Below are positions 15,124 to 22,518 of a stretch of DNA of 22,640 nucleotides, piece after piece. The stretch comes from SXOA01 sp051004015 (GTDB taxonomy: Bacteria; Planctomycetota; Planctomycetia; Pirellulales; Pirellulaceae): the NCBI GenBank assembly GCA_051004015.1, contig JBPCKT010000106.1:1-22640 (forward strand), given 5' to 3'. Position 1 is the stretch's first letter; each line of letters begins with the position of its first letter. Both the position numbers and the translations under genes were made by a program. Under the pieces are notes generated by a model, which had not been told where the DNA came from, ran no database searches, and saw nothing but the letters and a program-made list of their open reading frames with translations.

Positions 15124-15183
15124 GCAGCGCCCGCAAATTGGTTAGCCCCTCATTTTACTCCAAGATTCGGTGGCGAGTGCGGG

Positions 15184-15840
15184 CTACGTTGCGAGCAGAC
15201 CAAGAGAGTCGTAAATCCGCCGGTCCGAAAGGCCGTCGGCGATGAATGCCGCGCCAGTAAAATCATGACTGCGGCTATGCTCGCCGGGGACGGCGACAGC
15301 AAAGGCCCCGGCGGCGACGGCGGCCCGGCAGCCGTTCTGGCTGTCTTCCAGGACGAGCATTTCCGCGGGCGGGACCGCCAGGCGCTCGGCGGCCTTCAAA
15401 TAGATTTCCGGATGCGGTTTGCCGTCGCTGACGTCGTCGCCTGTAATGAGGAACTTAAACCGGGGCTCGAAGCCGAACTTCCCCAGGATCCGCTGCGTGA
15501 AGCTCCGCCGGCTGCTGGTGGCGATGGCTTTGGGGATGTTCGCCTGCTCCAGAGCGGCGAGGAGTTCGATGAGGCCGGGCATGGGGGCGAGCTGTGCGTC
15601 GAGGAGGCCGAGGAAGATCGCGTCGGACTCCTCCATAAGTACTTCCAGCGATTCATCGAGATTGTGATAGCTGCTCAGCACGCCAAAAGCCGCCTTGGCC
15701 GGACGGCCCATCATCTGGTTCACGAGGTCGTGCGTGAACTCCTTCTCCCGCCGCCGCAGCAGCTCCTTGAGGACGTGCGTGTAGATCTGCTCGGTATTGA
15801 ACATCAGGCCGTCGAGATCGAAGGCAACGGCGCGGAGCAT
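15184..15840 (-). CDS. HAD superfamily hydrolase, beta-phosphoglucomutase/phosphatase-like
   Basis: A 218-residue cytoplasmic protein with all four HAD motifs. Motif I is AFDLDGLMFNTE (nucleophile D8, acid D10), motif II is the Ser in IATSSRR (~108-114), motif III is the Lys in DGKPHPEIYL (~139-148) and motif IV is LEDSQNG (~163-169). A four-helix cap (QIYTHVLKELLRRREKEF... MMGRPAKAAFG) follows motif I, which puts it in the subclass that includes beta-phosphoglucomutase, phosphoglycolate phosphatase and sugar-phosphate phosphatases. The substrate cannot be read from the sequence. It starts at ATG 15840 and lies 60 nt upstream of the PSCyt/PSD1 gene and 70 nt downstream of the DUF1501 gene, all on the minus strand. 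A short tandem motif occupies its leader. Confidence 0.92.
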   Translation of the reverse strand: MLRAVAFDLDGLMFNTEQIYTHVLKELLRRREKEFTHDLVNQMMGRPAKAAFGVLSSYHNLDESLEVLMEESDAIFLGLLDAQLAPMPGLIELLAALEQANIPKAIATSSRRSFTQRILGKFGFEPRFKFLITGDDVSDGKPHPEIYLKAAERLAVPPAEMLVLEDSQNGCRAAVAAGAFAVAVPGEHSRSHDFTGAAFIADGLSDRRIYDSLGLLAT

Positions 15841-15847
15841 GGGGGAA

Positions 15848-15871
15848 GTTTTCAGTGTTCAGTTTTCAGTG
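15848..15871. repeat. short tandem motif in the leader of the HAD gene
   Basis: GTTTTCAGTG occurs at 15848-15857 and again at 15862-15871, separated by TTCA, which is itself part of the motif. It sits 7 bp upstream of the HAD start codon. It could be a dispersed short repeat or a small regulatory site; the window holds no other copy. Confidence 0.6.
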
Positions 15872-15910
15872 CAAAGACTGACGGCAATCCACAGGCCGAC
15901 CGGGGCGACG

Positions 15911-17317
15911 CTACACCAGCTCTTTGATCGGCTCGCCGCCCCAGTTGAGGATCAGGCGGGGGCGGCCGCGGTTGTCGTCGTAGGTGGTGCCGAGGGGGAC
16001 GCCGAAATGGTGGTAGATGGTGGCGGCGAGGTCGCCGGGGGTGACCGGCCGCTCCTTGATTTGGCCCGCGTCCCGCTCGGTGGAGCCAATCACCTGGCCG
16101 TGCCGCATTCCGCCGCCGGCCAGGGTCATGCTCATCACGACTGGCCAATGGTTGCGGCCGTCGAGGCTCCCCTGCGTCCCAATCTGCGGGGTGCGGCCGA
16201 ACTCACCCATGGCGATGACCAGCACGTCGTCGAGCAGATTGCGTTCGCCTAAATCGGTGACAAGCGTCGTCAGCAGATGATCAAAGACCGGCAGCAGCGG
16301 GCGGAGGCCGTTCATGATGCCGCCGTAGGGCGGGATGTTGTCGCCGTGCGTGTCCCAAGTTCCCGATGCCCCGTGGTTGGAAAGGTCGATGGTGACAAAG
16401 TTCACGCCTGCCTCGACCAGCCGTCGGGCGAGGAGCACTTGCTGGGCCCACGGGTGCTCGCCGAATTTCTGCCGCGTGGTTGCGGGCTCGCGGGTGATGT
16501 CGAAAGCTTCCTGGGCCTTCTTGCCGACGACCAGGTCAATCGCCTGCCGCACGTACTTGTCGCGGGCATCCATGCTGCCGTGCTGGTCGAGGCCGCGCTG
16601 CAGCTTGTCGAACTGGCCGAGCAAGTCGTGCCGCGTCCGGAGCCGGTCCTGGTTCACCTCCACGAGGGGTTGGAACAGTCCCTTGGCGGTGTCGCCGAGG
16701 AGCGGCTCGTACTGCTTGCCGAGGTAGCCCGGCCAGGCGACGTGCGAGCGGCTCTTCATGTTGAGCACGACGTACGGCGGCATCGCCGGGTCGTTCGGGC
16801 CGCGGTGCTTGGCCACAATCGAGGCGATGGCCGGATACTTCTCCGCTTCGGGATTGATGCGCGGCTCGGCGTCCAAGTTCGCCGTCTGCATCACCATGTT
16901 CGGCTCATGGTTGCTGTGCCGGCAATCGACCGAGCGAATGACCGTCAGCCGGTCCAGCATCGCGGCCATCTTCGGCAGATGCTCGCAGAAGCGGATCCCC
17001 GGCAGCTTGGTGGCAATCGTGCCGAACGGACCGCGGATTTCCGGCGGAGCCTCCGGCTTCACATCGAGCGTATCGATATGGCTCGGTCCGCCGGTCATCC
17101 AGATCAGGATGACGCTCTTGTTCCGCTTCCCTGTACCCGACTTCGCGGCTTCTTCCTTGGCCGCGAGCAGTTGCGGCAATGATAACCCGGCCAGTCCCGC
17201 GATTCCCGCCTTGAGCGTGCTCCGCCGGCTGACCAGGCGCACCCCTTCCGCCACGCGGGCGTTCAGCCCGAGAAACGCGTGGTTCTCCTGATGCTCGGTC
17301 GTCTGGCAGCGGAACAT
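15911..17317 (-). CDS. DUF1501 family protein with twin-arginine-type leader
   Basis: A 468-residue protein. The leader is longer than usual, with the twin arginines at about residue 31-32: SRRSTLKAGIAGLAGLSLPQ, then LLAAK. The DUF1501 core follows: SVILIWMTGGPSHIDTLDVK, GIRFCEHLPKMAAMLDRLTV, CRHSNHEPNMVMQT, LLARRLVEAGVNFVTIDL, TWDTHGDN, VLVIAMGEFGRTP, GRNHWPVVMSMTLAGGG and a final PIKELV. This follows the HGxW/GGPSH subtype common beside PSCyt/PSD1 genes. The fold relates to alkaline phosphatases; the substrate is unknown. It is the first gene of a minus-strand cluster with a HAD hydrolase, a PSCyt/PSD1 protein and epmA. The start at 17317 is the first ATG in frame; the promoter lies somewhere in the 608-bp divergent region shared with blaI. 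Confidence 0.92.
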   Translation of the reverse strand: MFRCQTTEHQENHAFLGLNARVAEGVRLVSRRSTLKAGIAGLAGLSLPQLLAAKEEAAKSGTGKRNKSVILIWMTGGPSHIDTLDVKPEAPPEIRGPFGTIATKLPGIRFCEHLPKMAAMLDRLTVIRSVDCRHSNHEPNMVMQTANLDAEPRINPEAEKYPAIASIVAKHRGPNDPAMPPYVVLNMKSRSHVAWPGYLGKQYEPLLGDTAKGLFQPLVEVNQDRLRTRHDLLGQFDKLQRGLDQHGSMDARDKYVRQAIDLVVGKKAQEAFDITREPATTRQKFGEHPWAQQVLLARRLVEAGVNFVTIDLSNHGASGTWDTHGDNIPPYGGIMNGLRPLLPVFDHLLTTLVTDLGERNLLDDVLVIAMGEFGRTPQIGTQGSLDGRNHWPVVMSMTLAGGGMRHGQVIGSTERDAGQIKERPVTPGDLAATIYHHFGVPLGTTYDDNRGRPRLILNWGGEPIKELV

Positions 17318-17411
17318 TTTGGCTACTCTTCAATCATCGATGCCGGCTTGTGCATACCTTAGCAGGAATCTCCCCGCGGGGCGACTCTTACCTCTCGCCG
17401 CGCGGCCTGAT

Positions 17412-17561
17412 CAGTCTCAATAAGCCCTTTCCTGATTGTCAGTCTGGTGAATTCGACACCCCCCAATTCACCACCCCCACGGCATGTGAAAACGGGGTCC
17501 GTGATGAATTGGGGCACTCTCAATTCACCACCAGGGGGGTATTGGCCAGTCTCAATAAGCC
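17412..17561. repeat. repeat-bounded, MITE-like segment in the DUF1501/blaI intergenic region
   Basis: CAGTCTCAATAAGCC occurs at 17412-17426 and 17547-17561 as a direct repeat. Just inside are inverted sequences: CTGGTGAATT at 17444-17453 and AATTCACCACCAG at 17522-17534, which match except for a 3-bp insertion. Further inside, CCCCAATTCA (17461-17470) and TGAATTGGGG (17505-17514) form a perfect inverted repeat, and CAATTCACCAC is repeated at 17464 and 17521. No open reading frame fits. The rest of 17318-17834 holds only a 9-bp stem hairpin (17573-17581 with 17600-17608) and otherwise nothing I can name. Confidence 0.5.
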
Positions 17562-17834
17562 TTTGTAGCCGCAGCGGCCCGTGTGCCGGCTTCCATGATC
17601 GGGCCGCTCAATCCCAACCGCCGAACCAGCGAGCGATGCGCGGACCATCCGCCTGACACGACACATCCTATCCATATAATGTACATAAGTCAACTCCTCA
17701 AATCCACAAGATGTAGAGGCCCCGTCGGCTCGTAACCACAAGCGGCTGATCAATAGCCCCTGGCTTGGCTCAGCGACAGTGGCGAATGAAATGGCCGACT
17801 CGCCGCCGATCTTTCCGAAAATTGCGAGCTGGGC

Positions 17835-17864
17835 TTGCATTTTACCTACGACTGTAGGTATGAT
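17835..17864 (+). promoter_or_regulatory. predicted promoter of the blaI-M56 operon
   Basis: TTGCAT (17835-17840), an 18-bp spacer and TATGAT (17859-17864). The -10 matches consensus at five of six positions, the -35 at three. One BlaI-type palindrome fills the spacer and a second covers the expected transcription start near 17871, the classic arrangement for repression by BlaI/MecI. Confidence 0.6.
17843..17860. promoter_or_regulatory. BlaI-type operator, distal palindrome
   Basis: TACCTACGACTGTAGGTA has 7-bp perfect arms around 4 central bases and contains the CTAC...GTAG core of BlaI/MecI sites. It lies between the -35 and -10 hexamers. Its centre is 23 bp from the centre of the second palindrome, about two helical turns. 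Confidence 0.75.
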
Positions 17865-17867
17865 TCG

Positions 17868-17881
17868 CCTACATGTGTAGG
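17868..17881. promoter_or_regulatory. BlaI-type operator, proximal palindrome
   Basis: CCTACATGTGTAGG has 6-bp perfect arms and the TACA/TGTA core typical of BlaI/MecI operators. It covers the predicted transcription start and lies 44 bp upstream of the blaI start codon. Confidence 0.75.
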
Positions 17882-17925
17882 TTTGTTGGCAACGGAGCCA
17901 TCACCGCCAGTTCCAGGAGTCGATC

Positions 17926-18321
17926 ATGTTAAATGCAAGGGAGCTTCCGGCGCTATCGAAGACGCAGTGGGAGATCATGAACGTCATCTGGGAACGCGAA
18001 GAGTGTTCGGTGGCGGATGTTTGGAGAGTCCTGAATGAACGGCGGACCGTCGCGCGGAACACCGTGCAGACGCAGATCGTGAGGCTGGAAGAGAAAGGCT
18101 GGCTCACCCATCGAGACGAGCGAGGAAGCGGCTTTCTTTACGCTGCCACTGTCTCGCGCGAAGAATCGCAGAAATCGAGCGTCCAGCAATTGATCGAGAC
18201 TGTTTTTGACAGCTCGCCCGAAGGTTTGGTCCTGACACTGCTCAACGGCGGCACGCTTTCGAAAAGTGAGGCTGCTCGGATCCGTCAACTTATCACCGAC
18301 GCGCGGAGGAAGAAGCCATGA
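17926..18321 (+). CDS. blaI: BlaI/MecI/CopY-family transcriptional repressor
   Basis: A 131-residue cytoplasmic winged-helix repressor. The N-terminal LSKTQWEIMNVIWEREECSV is followed by the helix-turn-helix (ADVWRVLNERRTVARNTVQT) and the wing (LEEKGWLTHRDERGSGFLYA), the usual BlaI order. The C-terminal half (SVQQLIETVFDSSPEGLVLT onward) is the dimerisation helix region; in BlaI/MecI the protease partner cuts here to relieve repression. AGGAG at 17915-17919, 6 nt before the ATG, is a good Shine-Dalgarno sequence. The stop overlaps the start of the M56 gene (ATGA), so the two are co-translated. Two palindromes in the promoter predict autorepression. The DNA does not say which signal is sensed; beta-lactam is only one possibility. 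Confidence 0.95.
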   Translation: MLNARELPALSKTQWEIMNVIWEREECSVADVWRVLNERRTVARNTVQTQIVRLEEKGWLTHRDERGSGFLYAATVSREESQKSSVQQLIETVFDSSPEGLVLTLLNGGTLSKSEAARIRQLITDARRKKP

Positions 18322-21059
18322 ATTCCCTTCAAGAATTCGGCCTGGTCGTCAGCGGGCAGGTCACCGCGATCAGTTTCGTGGCGGTTCTGCTGATTTGGCT
18401 GTCGCGGAACAACGCCGCGCGGCGGCACACGGTGGGATTTGTCGGACTGGTGCTAGTGCTCGGCAGCCCGCTGCTCGCCGCGCTATTGCCTCCGTCCGGT
18501 TGGTGGCCAGCGGATTCAAACGCGGCTGTACCACGGGCTTCCCTAGAGGCAACGGAGCCACGCCAGAATCAGTCAGATGCTGAAAATCGCCGAACCGATG
18601 TGCCTGCCAGCGAACCTGCTGCTGTCGCTGTGCCGGAACTGGTGGAATCGCCACTCAGCGACAGGACCGTGAAAACAACGGCCACCGGACCGAACAGAAG
18701 CTATGTGAGAGGATTATTGAATCTGGCCGGCGCGGTTTGGCTCGCGGGAGCAGCTGTGCTGATGTCGCGATGGCTGTGGCAGCATTGGCGGCTGCGAGGG
18801 CTCGTGCACTCCTTATCCCTTGATCGGGAGACGGATTCGCTCGCGCGCGGCGACGTGGCGGATGAGGTTTGCAGGGCGCTGCATCTGCCCCGCCTGCCCC
18901 CCATCATTGTTTCCGAGGCAGTCCCCCTGGCGATGGTGCTGGGAATTTGGCGGCCCTGCATCGTGCTGCCGCGCGAGCTTGTCCAGTCTGGCGAGGCGAG
19001 GCGGCTGCGCGACGTGCTAATTCACGAGGGCGCCCATATTGTCCGCGGGGATCCCTGGGTGAATGCGGGTCAGCGATTGGCGTCGATCTTGTGGTGGTGG
19101 CATCCGGGGGTGGTGTGGCTCAACCGGCTGATCGCGCAGTCGCGTGAGGAAGTCTGCGACAACTTCGTTCTGCGGCATGGTGACGCACCGAGTTATGCGC
19201 AAACACTCCTGGAACTCTCGGAATTGTGCACGTCGCGACGCGATTTGGCGACCGGCCTCGAGCTCTTGGGATCGAAGTGGACGCTGGAAGAACGAATTTC
19301 TGGACTCTTAAAACCAGGGAGAAATACCATGACCAAGACCAAACTTCAGACGGTCGTGATGATCGCGGCACTGCTCGGGGGCATGTGCTTGCTCGTGGGA
19401 GGCGTGCAGGGAGTTGACGAGCCGCGGCCCGAGTCAAATGAGAAGAAACAATCGGATGCGGCATCTCCAAAGTCAGTATCGGAGGAGCAGCCGAAAGAAG
19501 TGGCTCAGCCGGCGACTAAAGAAGAGCCCAGCAAGAAAACTCCCTCTCCAAAAACGCAGGTCGTTCCGTCGACTAACGGGGTCGCGGATCAGCAAGCGGA
19601 TGTGAAGTCAATTGCGGGGCGAATTGTCGACAAACAAGACCGGCCAGTTGCCGGTGCTCAGTTGTGGTGGGTGGTTTCGCGCGGAGTGCCGGAAGGGGTG
19701 ACTATCAAAGGAGTCAGTGACGAACAGGGGCGGTTTTCCATGTCGACACCCGGCGTCGCGCCGCAACGCCCGTCCTGGAGGGATAACACGCTCTGGGTTC
19801 TTTGCAAGGGAAAACAATTGGCAACCATTCCCACCACCAATTGGGGAGAGTTGAATGGCAATAAGCACGACTTGGTGGTTCGTTTGGAGGAAGAAACGGA
19901 CACGTCGTTCGTGGTGATCGGGTCCGATCGAAAGCCTGTCGCTGATGTTATCGTGGAGCCGAGGCATCTGCTGACACATCGGGGCTATGACATCATTCCG
20001 GCGGAAGCGCGCAAGATCATCGGCGCGAAGACCGATGCCGAGGGACGAGTTCGCATGCCGCAGATGCTTCGCAAGGGCTTTCATACAGTACTCGCAATTT
20101 CCGATTCATTTGGTACTCAAGTATTCCAGTTGGATGCTGTTTTCAAGCAACCGGCGGAACGAACGCTCGAACTGCGAACCACGGGACGAATTGAAGGCCA
20201 ACTGACTGCCGAGAAGCCGGAATGGGTACGGGGCGTGGAGATCTGGTTCACCACTGCCGGTGACCCATCAAAGCCGAATTGGAAGACCGAAGGGGAGGCA
20301 AGTGCCAAGACTGACGCTCAAGGTCACTTTACCGTTCCCGCGATCGCCAGCGGTCGACTAAGGATTTACATTCGCCCGCTGGGTAGAGATATACCGGTTT
20401 TGCCCCGATTCCCGAAAGTGCGCGCGATGGCAGATGGCTTCGATCCGTCTATCGTAGGTCTCCCCGAACTCCTCAATGTCAAAGTGGGAAAAACTGAAAA
20501 GGTTAGGATCACGCTTGAAACACCGGTCACGGTCCGTGGCACCATCCTTACGGACGACACCCAAAAACCGATACCGGGAGCCGAGATTGCCGTACAGTAC
20601 GGAGACGGCCAGGCGGATCATGTCGTTTCAGACGCCGAGGGCCAATACGAAGCTCGAGTCTTGCCCGGTCCTGTCTGGGCCAGCGTCATTGTGCGGCCGA
20701 AGGAATTCAGCACTTACGAAGAAGTCGGATTGTCCTGGGACCGAAAGGTCGAGGTTCCTAATCAAGCCACGCCGTTCGATCTGCCTACGACCCGGCTGAT
20801 TGCAACCGTCCCGCTGAAGGGCAAGCTTATCGATCAGAAGGGCCGTCCCGTCGCCAAAGTGCGCATCAATGGCATCAAGGGAAATCGACGCTATGGATTC
20901 GGGACAACCAACGAATTGGGAGAGTTTTCCATGCCAATTCCCAAGACAATCACGCTGGAGGGCTACGAAGTCTGGCTCGACGAGGAAACAATTCGCGCCA
21001 CGCCAACGATCGAAAAGGATGAACCACTGACGCTCCGCGTTACAGTGCCAGACAATTAA
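18318..21059 (+). CDS. M56 (BlaR1-type) membrane zinc protease with C-terminal Ig-like repeats
   Basis: A 913-residue membrane protein. Helices are at about 8-27, 38-58 and 130-152, and a fourth at about 343-362 after MTKTKLQTVVM. The M56 protease domain between the third and fourth carries the zinc motif HEGAH (236-240) in VLIHEGAHIVRGDPW, and SREEVCDNFVL (275-285) with a candidate third ligand at Glu277/278. After the last helix comes a low-complexity linker rich in Lys, Glu, Pro and Ser (~365-425). Five beta-sandwich units of the carboxypeptidase-regulatory-like type begin near 431, 530, 622, 736 and 831 (for example GRIVDKQDRPVAGA and KGKLIDQKGRPVAKVRI). BlaR1 has a penicillin-binding sensor here; this protein does not, so its signal is probably different. 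It presumably cleaves the adjacent BlaI. The 155 bp after its stop hold nothing I recognise. Confidence 0.92.
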   Translation: MNSLQEFGLVVSGQVTAISFVAVLLIWLSRNNAARRHTVGFVGLVLVLGSPLLAALLPPSGWWPADSNAAVPRASLEATEPRQNQSDAENRRTDVPASEPAAVAVPELVESPLSDRTVKTTATGPNRSYVRGLLNLAGAVWLAGAAVLMSRWLWQHWRLRGLVHSLSLDRETDSLARGDVADEVCRALHLPRLPPIIVSEAVPLAMVLGIWRPCIVLPRELVQSGEARRLRDVLIHEGAHIVRGDPWVNAGQRLASILWWWHPGVVWLNRLIAQSREEVCDNFVLRHGDAPSYAQTLLELSELCTSRRDLATGLELLGSKWTLEERISGLLKPGRNTMTKTKLQTVVMIAALLGGMCLLVGGVQGVDEPRPESNEKKQSDAASPKSVSEEQPKEVAQPATKEEPSKKTPSPKTQVVPSTNGVADQQADVKSIAGRIVDKQDRPVAGAQLWWVVSRGVPEGVTIKGVSDEQGRFSMSTPGVAPQRPSWRDNTLWVLCKGKQLATIPTTNWGELNGNKHDLVVRLEEETDTSFVVIGSDRKPVADVIVEPRHLLTHRGYDIIPAEARKIIGAKTDAEGRVRMPQMLRKGFHTVLAISDSFGTQVFQLDAVFKQPAERTLELRTTGRIEGQLTAEKPEWVRGVEIWFTTAGDPSKPNWKTEGEASAKTDAQGHFTVPAIASGRLRIYIRPLGRDIPVLPRFPKVRAMADGFDPSIVGLPELLNVKVGKTEKVRITLETPVTVRGTILTDDTQKPIPGAEIAVQYGDGQADHVVSDAEGQYEARVLPGPVWASVIVRPKEFSTYEEVGLSWDRKVEVPNQATPFDLPTTRLIATVPLKGKLIDQKGRPVAKVRINGIKGNRRYGFGTTNELGEFSMPIPKTITLEGYEVWLDEETIRATPTIEKDEPLTLRVTVPDN

Positions 21060-21214
21060 TGAGAGGGGTGGAACAGGCCGGGGCCATGTTTTCCATGTTG
21101 CGCGAGACGCCGTGCTCATTGGCGGCGGGAATCGGCGACTTGAGCACTTCGGTCGCTCGCACGAGAGCCATGTCTTGCGATTCTCGGACGGCCTGGGAAG
21201 GCCATCCTACTTCC

Positions 21215-22342
21215 CTACTTCGCGCTTTCCACAGGTACTCGCCTGGCGGGATGCGCCGCCACTGTCGTCGGCTCCGCTCCATCAATCCGGGCTTTTCCCA
21301 CAAACACGCGCCCCGTCTGCGCCTGAAACATCTTCCGGGCCACCGACCACCACCGCGGCTGGTCGAGCCCGCGATAAGGGGAATCAGCCGGCAGCTCGCG
21401 CATCAAGAATGCATCGGCCGCCTTCAAGTTGTGATACGGCATGGTGGGAAACAGGTGATGCAGCGCGTGATACCGGATGGCGAACGGGAAGAACAGCCAC
21501 GTCAGCCAGTCGCGGCTGGTGTAGTTGCACGAGTCCTGGATGTGGTCGGATAGCGCCAGGTTCTTGCCATCCGACTCGAAGTGATGATCGGCGAGCTGCC
21601 GCAACTGGTTCAGGAGCAGCGCCGCGAAGCCCAAGGCGTAGAGCTGCGGCAGGCGGGTCCAATGATTGACTCCGAGGATAACCAGCATGGGGATCATCAT
21701 CGCCCGCAGCCAGCAGAGCCATTCCACCGCGGCAATCGACCAGCGATCCTGGTCGTTCAGCTTCCGCACATACCGCCAGTTGAACGTCATCGACGAGGCC
21801 CGCGTCAGCGTCCACTCCCGCAGCCGCGGATGAAGATAGGTCAGCGGCACCAGCAGGAACCGCAAAAAAACCACGATCGGAAAGAGGGCGATCATCCCCA
21901 GGTAGACCAGCAGGCCGAGCCAGCTTCCCCGCCGCCAGATATTCACGACGTATTCCGGATCCTGCGGCGTGCCGTAAATCCGCTGGGTGTGATGGTCCCG
22001 GTGATGGCGCGTAAAAAACGGCGAAGGCGAGAGCGTCATCACGCCGACCACGAGGTTCCAGACGACCTTGAACGTCCGCATCTCGAAGTGCGACAGGTGC
22101 GCCACCTCGTGAATGAGCGACCCGGTCCGATAGAGCCAGAAGACCGTGATTGGAAAAGCGACAAGCTGCGGCCACGAGAACAGCGGCGACTCCAGATAGA
22201 CGGTCGCCGCCGCATACGCAATCGTGACGCTGACCAAGAAGTCCAGCCAGTAACGGGCCGGCCTCACCTGGAAGAAATTGACGTCGGACCGCAATAGCGC
22301 GGTGCGGGCGGTGCTAATCCACCCCGGGGATGCTGGGCTCAA
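21215..22342 (-). CDS. membrane fatty-acid desaturase
   Basis: A 375-residue integral membrane protein of the fatty-acid desaturase family, which inserts a double bond (or hydroxyl) using a di-iron centre. The three histidine boxes are present: HEVAH (78-82), HHRDHH (113-118) and HALHH (292-296), the last in YHALHHLFPTMPYHNLKAAD; H253/H254 in LADHHF may be an additional ligand region. Hydrophobic segments lie at about 33-50, 58-76, 92-106, 140-170 and 205-248. There is no in-frame ATG before residue 88, which would lose the first histidine box. I therefore take TTG 22342, which has GGGAGG 5 nt upstream. Which lipid it acts on (acyl-CoA, phospholipid or carotenoid) is not visible. It is convergent with the M56 gene. 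Confidence 0.93.
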   Translation of the reverse strand: MSPASPGWISTARTALLRSDVNFFQVRPARYWLDFLVSVTIAYAAATVYLESPLFSWPQLVAFPITVFWLYRTGSLIHEVAHLSHFEMRTFKVVWNLVVGVMTLSPSPFFTRHHRDHHTQRIYGTPQDPEYVVNIWRRGSWLGLLVYLGMIALFPIVVFLRFLLVPLTYLHPRLREWTLTRASSMTFNWRYVRKLNDQDRWSIAAVEWLCWLRAMMIPMLVILGVNHWTRLPQLYALGFAALLLNQLRQLADHHFESDGKNLALSDHIQDSCNYTSRDWLTWLFFPFAIRYHALHHLFPTMPYHNLKAADAFLMRELPADSPYRGLDQPRWWSVARKMFQAQTGRVFVGKARIDGAEPTTVAAHPARRVPVESAK

Positions 22343-22347
22343 ACGGG

Positions 22348-22353
22348 CCTCCC
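22348..22353 (-). promoter_or_regulatory. Shine-Dalgarno sequence fixing a TTG start for the desaturase
   Basis: On the minus strand GGGAGG is followed by CCCGT and then the TTG at 22342. This is the strongest ribosome-binding site in the window and supports the non-ATG start. Confidence 0.75.
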
Positions 22354-22366
22354 TGCGGCTGTCCGC

Positions 22367-22440
22367 GGCTGCGAAAATCAGAACAGTTTTGGGGCTGGCA
22401 CGGCACTCAAGATGTTCAGCCGGCAGCGATTTTCGCGGCC
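22367..22440. repeat. inverted repeat upstream of the desaturase
   Basis: GGCTGCGAAAATC (22367-22379) and GATTTTCGCGGCC (22428-22440) are inverted copies matching at 12 of 13 positions, 48 bp apart. They lie 25-98 bp upstream of the desaturase start and could be a regulatory pair or part of a dispersed repeat. Confidence 0.45.
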
Positions 22441-22518
22441 TCCCCAGGGGCTTTCTGGCCCCATCGGCAGTTCATCCTACCGGGGGGGAGCGGAGAGCAA
22501 TAGGGTACGGTAGCGAGC

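Noticed and set aside
17412..17608. CRISPR-like signal: on the minus strand two copies end in GGCTTATTGAGAC, similar in style to ATTGAAAC repeat ends
   Set aside because: Only about 15 bp are shared, there are only two copies 135 bp apart, the flanks differ, and there are no cas genes. A repeat-bounded small element explains it better.
17520..17840. A 106-codon minus-strand frame in the blaI upstream region
   Set aside because: It runs through the repeat-bounded segment and a hairpin, begins inside the promoter region of blaI, and has no domain.
17926..21059. A classical beta-lactam resistance operon (blaR1-blaI-blaZ)
   Set aside because: No beta-lactamase gene is present and the M56 protein lacks a penicillin-binding sensor domain.
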